DNA of 64,000 nucleotides from Thermaerobacter marianensis DSM 12885 (lineage in GTDB: Bacteria > Bacillota > Sulfobacillia > Thermaerobacterales > Thermaerobacteraceae): assembly GCF_000184705.1 (NCBI RefSeq), contig NC_014831.1, forward strand, positions 1,922,001 through 1,986,000, given 5' to 3'. Under the pieces are notes generated by a model, which saw nothing but the letters and a program-made list of their open reading frames with translations, was not told the DNA's origin and searched no databases. Both the position numbers and the translations under genes were made by a program. The number at the start of each line of letters is the position of its first letter. Positions within the stretch are counted from its first letter, which is position 1. Below are positions 7,880 through 14,902 of the stretch, piece after piece.

Positions 7880-8500
7880 CTACGCCGGGCGCCGCGCCAC
7901 ACCGAACGCCTGCGGTCTGACGGGACCGCCGACCGGCAGGTCGAACCGTTCCAGTTCCTCCAGGACGAAGCCCGCGGCCTCGATCACCTCCGTCGTCCGC
8001 CGGTTGGGATGGCATCCGGCGGCCACGAAGCGCCATACCGGGGTCAGCCGGTCCTGCCAGCGGGCCGCCCGTTCATCCCGGGCTCGCACGTGTTCGAGGA
8101 ACCGGAAGGTCCCCCCCGGCCGGAGCACCCGGAAGACCTCGCGCAAGGCCTGTTCCAGGTCGCTGACGCTGCAGAATACATGGGTGGCCACCGCGGTATC
8201 GAAGGATTGATCCTCAAAGGGCATGTTCTCCGCGGGTGCGGCGACCAGCTCCATGGGGATACCGAGGCGCCTGGCCCGGGCCGCCGCCCGCCGGCGCATG
8301 TGGGGGTCGGGCTCAAGCCCCACCAGCCGCGTGATTCGCTCCATCCGGTAAAATGGCAGGTTGAGCCCCGTACCGACACCGATCTCCAGGACGCGGCCGC
8401 TCGCCCCACCCACCACGCGCCGGCGCCAGGGATCGATCAGGGGCGCCGCCGGGCGCTGGAACAGGTCGTAGACGGCAGCGAAGAATGGATGTCCGGCCAA
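7880..8500 (-). CDS. class I SAM-dependent methyltransferase
   Basis: Rossmann-fold methyltransferase of 206 residues. Motif I VLEIGVGTGLNLPFY, the acidic end of strand 2 (VGLEPDP) and motif IV region FDTAVATHVFCSV are clear; LRPGGTFRFLEHV is post-motif III. It resembles the UbiE/phospholipid N-methyltransferase group, but the substrate cannot be read from sequence. TTG 8500 is chosen because GGAGGAGG lies six bases upstream; ATG 8518 has no ribosome site. It leads the operon whose next gene is the BlaI-type repressor, 20 bases downstream. Confidence 0.8.
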   Translation of the reverse strand: MAGHPFFAAVYDLFQRPAAPLIDPWRRRVVGGASGRVLEIGVGTGLNLPFYRMERITRLVGLEPDPHMRRRAAARARRLGIPMELVAAPAENMPFEDQSFDTAVATHVFCSVSDLEQALREVFRVLRPGGTFRFLEHVRARDERAARWQDRLTPVWRFVAAGCHPNRRTTEVIEAAGFVLEELERFDLPVGGPVRPQAFGVARRPA

Positions 8501-8894
8501 GGTGCCTCCTCCTGTCATCGTGGTCGTACCGGGTTCGGGAGTTCCCGGTCGCGATGCCGAAGGCCCGACCGCAACCCGCAACCGTACCGGCGGCCCGGCG
8601 TCGGGGTAGGGTTCGCGCTCCGACCCGACGCCTCCTACCTTCCTCCGGACACCATTCATTGTACCCTCCGGTGGGGCGGTCCCTGGGGACGCCGGGCTGC
8701 CGCCTTGGAGTCTCCCGGAGGCCATTGGCTGGAGACCACTGGATGTGATTGAAAGCTGCCGCCGCGCATACGGCATGAGTGACGGCCCGGAGCGGAAGGC
8801 CGCCCGTAGAACGACGGCCCTTCTCCGCGCCTGACCGTCGCCGGTGCAGCCGCTCACGGACAGCCGCACCTCGGCATCACGGGGAGGTGGCGCG
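8501..8894. other. 394-base divergent intergenic region
   Basis: Separates the leftward methyltransferase operon from the rightward membrane-protein gene. The only promoter-like element I see is TACAAT on the minus strand (8663-8658), with no convincing -35. No palindrome like those at the ctaB promoter occurs here. Short open frames lack ribosome sites. I see no RNA gene. Confidence 0.4.
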
Positions 8895-9245
8895 GTGCTC
8901 GGTTACGTCCTCTTCCAGCGTTCGGCCTGGGCCGGGTTGATCGGCAGCTTCCTGGACCACGGCTTGTCGCTGCACGGGTTGCTGTCGACCCTGCTCACCT
9001 TGGTCGCGCCGCTGACGGTGCGGCCCGCGGCGGAGGAGGAGCATGCGGCCATGACCCTGGCCGGGCTTGGCGCTCTCGCCGGCAGCGCCCTGGCGGTGGC
9101 ATCGACGACGTTCATGGACCTCTGGTCCGGAATGCCGGCGCACGGGCTCTCCGCGGGCCTGATGATCACCATGGGCGCCTCCATGGGCGGCATGCTGGGT
9201 GGCGGCTGGCACCTGTGGCGGTGGCGACGTCACCGTTCATCCTAG
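8895..9245 (+). CDS. small unknown membrane protein ahead of the metal ATPase
   Basis: Not recognised. It has 116 residues with two or three hydrophobic segments: about 20-40 (GLLSTLLTLVAPLTV), 52-70 (LAGLGALAGSALAVA) and 82-100 (GLSAGLMITMGASMGGMLGGG, Met-rich). It ends in a basic WRWRRHR cluster, suggesting a cytoplasmic C-terminus. GTG 8895 follows GGGGAGGTG at good spacing. It precedes the P1B ATPase promoter by about 120 bases on the same strand. A role in metal handling is possible from position and methionines only. Confidence 0.55.
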   Translation: MLGYVLFQRSAWAGLIGSFLDHGLSLHGLLSTLLTLVAPLTVRPAAEEEHAAMTLAGLGALAGSALAVASTTFMDLWSGMPAHGLSAGLMITMGASMGGMLGGGWHLWRWRRHRSS

Positions 9246-9368
9246 GCCACGGGGAAGAGGCGTCAAGCGGCCGGGATCCGCCCAGGCAACCCGACCCGTC
9301 CGCTTTCCCGCCAAGCGCGGCACCACGGCCGGCGTCGCCGTTCCCGGGGGCCTTTTTGCCGTGCCGCC

Positions 9369-9399
9369 TTGACCTTCGAGCCGGCTTGAAGGTTTACAC
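9369..9399 (+). promoter_or_regulatory. MerR-type promoter/operator of the metal ATPase gene
   Basis: TTGACC (9369-9374) and TTACAC (9394-9399) are 19 bases apart, the over-long spacing typical of promoters activated by MerR-family metal sensors. The spacer holds a near-perfect palindrome at 9372-9393: arms ACCTTC and GAAGGT around a central AGCCGGCT. The predicted transcript starts about 13 bases before the ATPase ATG. The MerR-type gene at the end of this operon is the expected activator. Confidence 0.85.
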
Positions 9400-9418
9400 T
9401 GGCGGCGAGGTGGTTCCC

Positions 9419-11683
9419 ATGGCGACGCTCCACGTCCGGGTCGGGGGCATGCACTGCTCCCTTTGCACCCGGTCGATCCAGCAGGCGCTGCGCCGCCTGG
9501 ACGGCGTCGACGACGTCCGCGTCAGCCTGGCCCACGAAGAGGTCCTCGTGCGCTACGATCCCGTTCGGGTGCCGGTGGCGACCCTCACGGACACCCTGCG
9601 CGACCTGGGTTTTACCGTACGCGATCCCGATCACACCGACGTGTTCGCCGAGGAAGAGCGAGAGCTGGCTCGAGCCCGGCGGATCGCGGCCGCCACGGGC
9701 GGCCTGGTCATCGCGGCCACGGTGCTCATGGTCGCGGGCCGCTGGGGGCAAGTTGTTCCGGGCCTTCGTGCCGTGATCCCGGGGGCCCAGGCGGTCCTGG
9801 CCCTGCTGGCTTCCGTAGGCCCCGCGCGCTTCGTGTACCGCAACGCGTGGCAGTCGTTGCGGCGGCGGATTCTCAACCAGGATGTGCTCGCGGCCGCGGC
9901 GGCCCTGGCCGGGCTCGCCGGCGGAGTCGCCGGGCTGGCCGACCCGCGCTTCCCGGGCGGTGCCTTCTTCGCCGCCACCACCTACGTCCTGGCCTTCCAC
10001 GCCGTGGGGGGTTACGCCTCGGTCCTGGTCCACGTGCGGGCGTCCCAGTCGGTCCGCCGTCTGCTGTCGCTGCAGCCTGCCATGGCCCGGCGCCTGGATG
10101 AACGAGGCGACGAGGAAGAGGTGCCGGTGGACGAACTCCGCCCGGGGGACCGGGTGCGCATCCGGCCGGGGGAGCGGATCCCCGTCGACGGGCGTATCCT
10201 CCACGGCTCCACCGCCATTGACGAACGCCTGGTCACCGGCGAGCCGGTCCCCCGCGACTGCCGGCCTGGCGACGAAGTCGTCGGGGGCTCCATCAACCTG
10301 ACGGGCGGGATCGAGGTGGAGGTGACCCGCACCGGCGACGACTCGTTCCTGCACCGGGTAGCGCGCCAGGTGGCCGAAGCCCGTGCCATGAAGCCGGGGA
10401 TCCTGCGCCTGGTGGACCGGGTGCTCCTGGTCTACGTGCCGGTGGTCTTCGCCCTGGCCGCCGCCGGCACGCTGTTCTGGTTGCTCGCACCGTGGCTGGC
10501 CGGCGGGCGGCCGGACGGGGTACGGGCCGCCTATGCCGCCCTGGGCGTGCTGGTCATGGGCTATCCGTGTGCCCTGGGCATGGCGACGCCCCTGGCCATC
10601 GTCCGGGCCAGCGGCGAGGCCGCGGCCCGGGGCATCCTCATGCGCTCCGGCGAGGCCTTTCAGGTCTTCCGCCTGGTGGACACGGTGGTGTTCGACAAGA
10701 CGGGAACCTTGACGGAAGGCAAACCCCAGGTGGTGGCCGTGGCGGCGGCGAAACGGTTCATGCTGGTCCAACCCGAAGCCTCCGCGCCGGGTGACCCCGA
10801 AGTGCAGGTTCTCACCCTGGCCGCTGCCGCCGAACGTCTCTCCGAGCATCCTTTGGGCCGGGCCATCGTCGACGCCGCCACCGGGCGGGGGTCGGAACTT
10901 CCCGAGGCCGAGGCCCTCCGGGCCGAACCGGGGCGGGGCGTCGTCGCCCGGGTGGACGGACACCAGATCCTGGTCGGCAACCAGCGACTGCTGCATGAGC
11001 AAGGGATCCGGCAGGATGAGGCCATGGCGCGTTGGGTGGACCACCAGCACGAGCTCGGGCGCACCGTGGTGTACGTGGCCGTTGACGGAGACCTGGCCGG
11101 CGCCATCGCCCTGGCCGACCGGCCCAGGGAAGACGCGGCTGCGGCGGTTGCGGCCCTGCGCCGACAGGGACTGCGGACCGTCATCGCCAGCGGTGACCAC
11201 GAAGGTGCCGTCGCCGCAGCGGCACGCGAGCTCGGCGTCGACGCCTTCCACGCCCGCCTCCTGCCGGAAGACAAACGACGGCTCGTCCTGCAGCTGCAAC
11301 GAGAGGGCCGGAAGGTGGCCTTCGTCGGAGACGGGATCAACGACGCCCCGTCCCTGATGCAGGCTGACGTGGGCATCGCCGTCGGGGCGGGAACGGACAT
11401 CGCCATCGAATCGGCCGACGTCGTGCTCCCGGCGCGCCGCCTCCCCGCCGTCGCGGAGGCTCGGGCCCTGGCGGCGGCCAGCTACGGGCTGACCTTGCGC
11501 AATGTGCTGCTGGCACTGGCCGTGAACGCGACCGGCGTGCTCGCCTCGCTCTCGGGCCGCGTTCATCCGATGTGGGCGATGCTGGCCATGGCGGTGTCGC
11601 TGACGCTGGTTTTGGGACACACCCTGGCCACCCGGCTGCCCGTGACAGCGGAAACGACCGACGCGAGCGGGGTGATCCAGTGA
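9419..11683 (+). CDS. P1B-type heavy-metal-exporting ATPase with a YPC motif
   Basis: Membrane pump of 754 residues exporting a metal ion at the cost of ATP. An N-terminal HMA domain has GMHCSLC. Actuator VTGEP, phosphorylation site DKTGT (Asp426), ATP-binding SEHPLG and hinge GDGINDAP are all intact, so it should be active. The membrane metal site is odd: canonical CPC reads Tyr382-Pro-Cys384 (GYPCALGMATP). The last two helices lack the YN and SS pattern of Cu+ pumps (LALAVNATG, MAVSLTLVLGH). Usually such a protein would be called CopA; given these changes the metal is uncertain. ATG 9419 is fixed by the upstream promoter and GAGGTGG. Confidence 0.85.
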   Translation: MATLHVRVGGMHCSLCTRSIQQALRRLDGVDDVRVSLAHEEVLVRYDPVRVPVATLTDTLRDLGFTVRDPDHTDVFAEEERELARARRIAAATGGLVIAATVLMVAGRWGQVVPGLRAVIPGAQAVLALLASVGPARFVYRNAWQSLRRRILNQDVLAAAAALAGLAGGVAGLADPRFPGGAFFAATTYVLAFHAVGGYASVLVHVRASQSVRRLLSLQPAMARRLDERGDEEEVPVDELRPGDRVRIRPGERIPVDGRILHGSTAIDERLVTGEPVPRDCRPGDEVVGGSINLTGGIEVEVTRTGDDSFLHRVARQVAEARAMKPGILRLVDRVLLVYVPVVFALAAAGTLFWLLAPWLAGGRPDGVRAAYAALGVLVMGYPCALGMATPLAIVRASGEAAARGILMRSGEAFQVFRLVDTVVFDKTGTLTEGKPQVVAVAAAKRFMLVQPEASAPGDPEVQVLTLAAAAERLSEHPLGRAIVDAATGRGSELPEAEALRAEPGRGVVARVDGHQILVGNQRLLHEQGIRQDEAMARWVDHQHELGRTVVYVAVDGDLAGAIALADRPREDAAAAVAALRRQGLRTVIASGDHEGAVAAAARELGVDAFHARLLPEDKRRLVLQLQREGRKVAFVGDGINDAPSLMQADVGIAVGAGTDIAIESADVVLPARRLPAVAEARALAAASYGLTLRNVLLALAVNATGVLASLSGRVHPMWAMLAMAVSLTLVLGHTLATRLPVTAETTDASGVIQ

Positions 11684-12192
11684 TGCTGCGCATTGGCGAA
11701 GCGGCGCGGCAGGCGGGGGTGTCGCCGCATGCGTTGCGTTATTACGAATCCCTGGGCCTGATCCGCTGCCGGCGAAGCGGTTCCGGTTACCGCTTGTACG
11801 ACCGGGAAACCCTGGAACGGGTGCGCTTCATCCGGCGAGCGGCGCAGCTTGGCTTCACCCTCGAGGAGATCGCGCAGATTCTGCAGCTCCGTGACGAGGG
11901 CCGGGCCCCCTGTAGCCAGGTGGTGGCGTGGCTGGATGAGAAGATCGACCACTTGAACGCGCAGATCCGCGTCCTCACCGGGCTTCGTGCCGAACTCATC
12001 GCCCTGCGGTCCCAGGCGCCGGCCGTGCCGGCGGATCCTTCCGGCTATTCCTCGGGCTATTGTGCCCTTCTTGAGGGACGGGCTGGCCCGATCCCGGCAG
12101 CCGCAACCAGGCCGAGCGACCATGGGCGCGCCCGGAGCCCATCGCGGGCGCACCCCCTCAGGCGGAGGCACGGCAGGCAGGAGGGCAGGTGA
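11683..12192 (+). CDS. MerR-family heavy-metal-responsive regulator
   Basis: Metal sensor of 169 residues. Winged helix-turn-helix at the N-terminus (IGEAARQAGVSPHALRYYESLGLI), then a long dimer helix. Cys77 occupies the position that is Cys in divalent sensors (ZntR, MerR, PbrR) but Ser in the Cu+/Ag+ sensor CueR; Cys127 is a second possible ligand. The CueR-type C-x7-C loop is absent. The C-terminal 30 residues are basic and unlike the family. Its ATG overlaps the ATPase stop (TGATG), so it is translationally coupled and should activate the promoter at 9369. Confidence 0.88.
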   Translation: MLRIGEAARQAGVSPHALRYYESLGLIRCRRSGSGYRLYDRETLERVRFIRRAAQLGFTLEEIAQILQLRDEGRAPCSQVVAWLDEKIDHLNAQIRVLTGLRAELIALRSQAPAVPADPSGYSSGYCALLEGRAGPIPAAATRPSDHGRARSPSRAHPLRRRHGRQEGR

Positions 12193-12243
12193 GGTGCGGC
12201 CAGCGCCCCTCCTGCCCCCTGCACCGCACCGTGGCCGGCCCTT

Positions 12244-12741
12244 CTACCGCAAGGTGCCCGTCTCACCGGGGTCGAGGTTCGGCCGCAGGACGACGAACCG
12301 GCCCTGGTATTCCGCCGCGACGGCTTCCGCCACGTCCACACCTTGCAGCGCGTAGATGGGCGTCCCTGCGTCAAGGAAGTTGGAATCGCCGTCTTGCACG
12401 TCCTGCTCGTGGTCCAGCTTGCGCTCGACGCGGGCGATCACGCCGGCCAGCCGCTCCTCCGTGACCGGCGGCTCGTCGCTCAGCAGGTAGATGGTGCCCT
12501 GGATCTTGACCAGAGGGCCGATCCAGCTGGCGCTCGAAACCGCCGCTGCCCCACCCTCCCCTGCGCCCTGGCCTGCACCCGGCGATACCGCACCGGCTCG
12601 CTCGCCGCCACCGGCTCGGACTCCGCCACACCCTGCAAGAGCAAGGGGCAGGGCGAGAGCAGCCAGCACGATGCCGGCCATCACATACCGGCGGCCTCGC
12701 CCTGGCGGCTGGCGTCGCCGCCCCTGGCGCCGTGTCCGCAT
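12244..12741 (-). CDS. unknown lipoprotein
   Basis: Secreted lipoprotein of 165 residues: basic N-terminus, hydrophobic helix and lipobox LALAGC, then an Ala/Gly linker. The mature domain holds GTIYLLSDEPP, a helix with ARVERKLDHEQ, then GTPIYALQGVDVAEAVA and a closing strand region GRFVVLRP. The pattern resembles small conserved lipoproteins of Bacilli whose function is not known; I do not recognise a named family. ATG 12741 follows GGAGGTGA. It is convergent with the MerR-type gene and divergent from the mercury operon. Confidence 0.65.
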   Translation of the reverse strand: MRTRRQGRRRQPPGRGRRYVMAGIVLAALALPLALAGCGGVRAGGGERAGAVSPGAGQGAGEGGAAAVSSASWIGPLVKIQGTIYLLSDEPPVTEERLAGVIARVERKLDHEQDVQDGDSNFLDAGTPIYALQGVDVAEAVAAEYQGRFVVLRPNLDPGETGTLR

Positions 12742-12877
12742 CCGCTCACCTCCCGGGCTCCCGGCACGGTCCCGCGTTCCTGAAGCGAGGTACAGGCCGC
12801 GGGTCGCGGGCCGCACCGGTGCATCACTGCCCTCTTGACGCACATCCAGGGCGACGAGTTCCCGCTCCCGGTTCTGG

Positions 12878-12929
12878 TTGACGAGGTCAAGCGAATGACG
12901 CATAATTGGAATGAAATATTTAAATATTT
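12878..12929 (+). promoter_or_regulatory. promoter and operator of the mercury operon
   Basis: TTGACG (12878-12883) and CATAAT (12901-12906) are exactly 17 bases apart. At the expected start point lies a perfect 16-base palindrome, AAATATTTAAATATTT (12914-12929). It is AT-only in a GC-rich genome and of the kind bound by ArsR/SmtB-family sensors. The ArsR-type gene begins 13 bases later behind AGGGGGAA, so autorepression is expected. Confidence 0.85.
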
Positions 12930-12942
12930 AGGGGGAATCGTC

Positions 12943-13332
12943 ATGACACGCCTGGGAGTACCCCACGCAAAAGAGCAAGCGGAAGAGTCTGAACAGCGCC
13001 AACTGGAGATCCGGGCCAAATTCTTCGATGGCCTGGCCAACCCGACGCGGCTTCGCATTGTCGAGTTGTTGCTCCATCGCGGTGAGCTGAACGTCAGCCA
13101 GCTGGTAGAAGCGACGGGCGTTTCCCAGGGCCAGGTCTCCAATCAGCTGGCGTGCCTCAAGTGGTGCGGTTACGTGACGTCACGGTCCGAGGGCCGGTAC
13201 GTCTATTACCGGGTCACGGACCCACGCATCCGGACGCTGGTCGAACTCGCACGCCAGATCGTTGCGGACAATGCCGAACACATCCGCACGTGCACGAACC
13301 TGGGTATTTCCGCGGATCGGAGGGGTCGCTGA
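12943..13332 (+). CDS. ArsR/SmtB-family metal-sensing repressor of the mer operon
   Basis: Winged-helix repressor of 129 residues. Helix-turn-helix in LNVSQLVEATGVSQGQVSNQLACLKWCGYV, and a wing with EGRYVYYRV. Three cysteines (Cys71, Cys75 in the recognition helix; Cys117 near the C-terminus) match the C-x3-C plus distal Cys arrangement of the Cd/Pb sensor CmtR. Metal binding there should release DNA. Since merB and merA follow, the natural inducer is probably Hg(II), as for ArsR-type mercury regulators of actinobacteria. The ATG lies 13 bases after the palindromic operator. Confidence 0.88.
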   Translation: MTRLGVPHAKEQAEESEQRQLEIRAKFFDGLANPTRLRIVELLLHRGELNVSQLVEATGVSQGQVSNQLACLKWCGYVTSRSEGRYVYYRVTDPRIRTLVELARQIVADNAEHIRTCTNLGISADRRGR

Positions 13333-13880
13333 TGGCGTCTCCCCGCGCCACCCGGCGCATCCCGTGGCCGCCACCGCCGGCGGCCACGGGGTCGAACCGG
13401 GGATCCGCCACACACCGTCTGGCCAACGCCGTTCGCGCGGCGTGGCACGCAGGGTGGATCCTGCGACAGCGTCAGGCCGTTCCCTTCGCGGCGGTGATTT
13501 TCCTGATCCAGTTCGCCTTCAGGGGCGGATTCTCCCTTACGCCAACGGGCGTGGCATGGCCGTACCCCGTCGGAACCGTCTTGACTGGCAGTGCACCCGA
13601 GCCGTACCTATTCCTCGTCGCCACCCCACGGATCGCCCTGACGTTCGCCCTCCGAAGCATGTTCAAGTGGGCGATCCTGTCAGCGCTCGTCGGCTGGGCC
13701 GCGTCGGTCTTACAGGAGACCGCTTGCTGCAAGCCCGCGAAGGACGCGCCACGCCGGCCCGAGCGGTCCGCCGCAACAGCCTCCTGGGGCTCGCCGGGGG
13801 CGCCGTCGCAGTGGTGGGCGCGACGGCCAGTCGCTGTGGGTTACTCGCCGTCCTGGCCCCCGCCGTGGCGGGATCCCTAG
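13332..13880 (+). CDS. membrane protein of the mer operon, first frame (possible mercury transporter half)
   Basis: ATG overlaps the ArsR stop (TGATG). The first 130 or so residues look real: a basic start, then hydrophobic segments around VPFAAVIFLIQFAF and MFKWAILSALVGWAASV, ending in QETACCKP, a cysteine pair as in mercury carriers. Beyond about position 13735 this frame becomes Pro/Trp/Arg-rich and unprotein-like until its stop, while hydrophobic coding continues in another frame. Either translation ends poorly here, or a frameshift split one transporter gene. Function as Hg(II) importer is inferred from operon position. Confidence 0.5.
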   Translation: MASPRATRRIPWPPPPAATGSNRGSATHRLANAVRAAWHAGWILRQRQAVPFAAVIFLIQFAFRGGFSLTPTGVAWPYPVGTVLTGSAPEPYLFLVATPRIALTFALRSMFKWAILSALVGWAASVLQETACCKPAKDAPRRPERSAATASWGSPGAPSQWWARRPVAVGYSPSWPPPWRDP

Positions 13881-14086
13881 GAGCCAGCTTGACCTCGATT
13901 TCGGCGTGGCTCGACGGCGCCCTCATGCTAACCATGGCGGGGCTGATCGTCGCCAAGGGCTGGTGGCTGGTCCTTGCAGGCCATGCCGGCGACCCAAGCG
14001 GCGTGCCCGCGGGTCGCGGTGTAACGTGCGGCTGTGACGTGGGTACTTCGCGGTCCAATCCGGGCCGCCAGGACGGGGGCTGCTAA
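13724..14086 (+). CDS. MerT-like membrane protein, second frame
   Basis: This frame carries two clear helices (LLGLAGGAVAVVGATASRCG and LDGALMLTMAGLIVAKGWWL) and cysteines in SRCG, TCGCD and the terminal GGC. The layout resembles MerT, whose first helix bears cysteines that pass Hg(II) inward. A start at TTG 13724 has CAGGAG five bases ahead, giving 120 residues and overlapping the first frame. Alternatively it is the 3' part of one gene broken by a frameshift near 13735-13790. It ends 78 bases before merB. Confidence 0.5.
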   Translation: MLQAREGRATPARAVRRNSLLGLAGGAVAVVGATASRCGLLAVLAPAVAGSLGASLTSISAWLDGALMLTMAGLIVAKGWWLVLAGHAGDPSGVPAGRGVTCGCDVGTSRSNPGRQDGGC

Positions 14087-14164
14087 CTGCGGGGCTCCAT
14101 GGCGTACGGTATGGCACCGCGAACACCCGTGACCCAACACATCTGGCAATGGGAGGGCTTCCCC

Positions 14165-14764
14165 ATGGCGGAATTCAACGTGGTTACGGCACTGGCGGAT
14201 GCGCTGAGAGAAGGCATAGCGGACAGTCACTCGGATCCGGTCAGAGTCATTGCGCAGCGGTGGAACCTGGCTCGGTCCCTCAACTCGGATGGCTCCTCCC
14301 TCCCCGACCGGCTCTTCGCGGATGCGCCGACGCCGCATCATGTGCGCTGGAACGGCCGGGAGGGGTGGACGCACTGCATCCTCGACGCCTTGATGCTCCC
14401 GTTCTTCAACGGAGAGCCCGCCGAGGTCGAAACCGTCACGCCCGTGCGGGGAACCCGCATCGAGTTGCGCGTTTCCGATGAGGCTGTCGAGAGCTCGCAT
14501 CCCGGGGCTCGCGTTGCCGTGAGTGCGGCACCCACGCGTGGCGATGACGTGCGCCGGGCCTGTTGCCCGTTCATCCTGGCGTTCGCCGATCGGCACGAGT
14601 ATGACGAATGGCACCGCCAACACGGCGACGTGGTCAGCGTGGCCTTGACACTGGAAGAAGCTTGGCGATTGGCAAGGCTGCTGGTGCGCAGCGACGTCGC
14701 CATGGAAGAAGGGTGCCAGGACGATGAAGGCAGCGGGCCGCCCGTCATCGGTGGCTGCTGCTGA
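14165..14764 (+). CDS. merB: organomercurial lyase
   Basis: Cleaves the C-Hg bond of organomercurials, giving Hg(II) for MerA. It has 199 residues. Catalytic residues align with the known enzyme: Cys71 and Asp74 in THCILD, and Cys134 in RACCPF. The spacing Cys71 to Cys134 (63) equals that between Cys96 and Cys159 of the R831b enzyme, and Asp is again three after the first Cys. ATG 14165 is preferred (GGGAGGG seven bases upstream) over ATG 14099. The C-terminus ends in GGCC, possibly a metal-handling tail. Confidence 0.88.
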   Translation: MAEFNVVTALADALREGIADSHSDPVRVIAQRWNLARSLNSDGSSLPDRLFADAPTPHHVRWNGREGWTHCILDALMLPFFNGEPAEVETVTPVRGTRIELRVSDEAVESSHPGARVAVSAAPTRGDDVRRACCPFILAFADRHEYDEWHRQHGDVVSVALTLEEAWRLARLLVRSDVAMEEGCQDDEGSGPPVIGGCC

Positions 14765-14902
14765 ACGTAACACCTTCACCCGGTAGACTGGGGGCAGCGG
14801 AGCAAAGACGTCATCGGGAACGCTTTACAGGATCCATTCTCATCGTGGCGTGGGTTGGGTGCGTGCCATTGCGTCAACCCCGGGGACGGGAGGAAGGTCA
14901 CG

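Noticed and set aside
9263-11620. A 785-codon open frame on the minus strand opposite the metal ATPase
   Set aside because: It is Arg/Gly/His/Gln-rich with no domain pattern, lacks a ribosome site, and exists only because GC-rich coding DNA rarely forms stops on the other strand.
11683-12192. Calling the MerR-type regulator CueR
   Set aside because: It has Cys at position 77 and lacks the CueR C-x7-C metal loop.
14765-14902. A separate promoter for merA in the merB-merA gap
   Set aside because: TTTACA occurs, but no matching -10 at a usable distance; co-transcription from 12878 is simpler.
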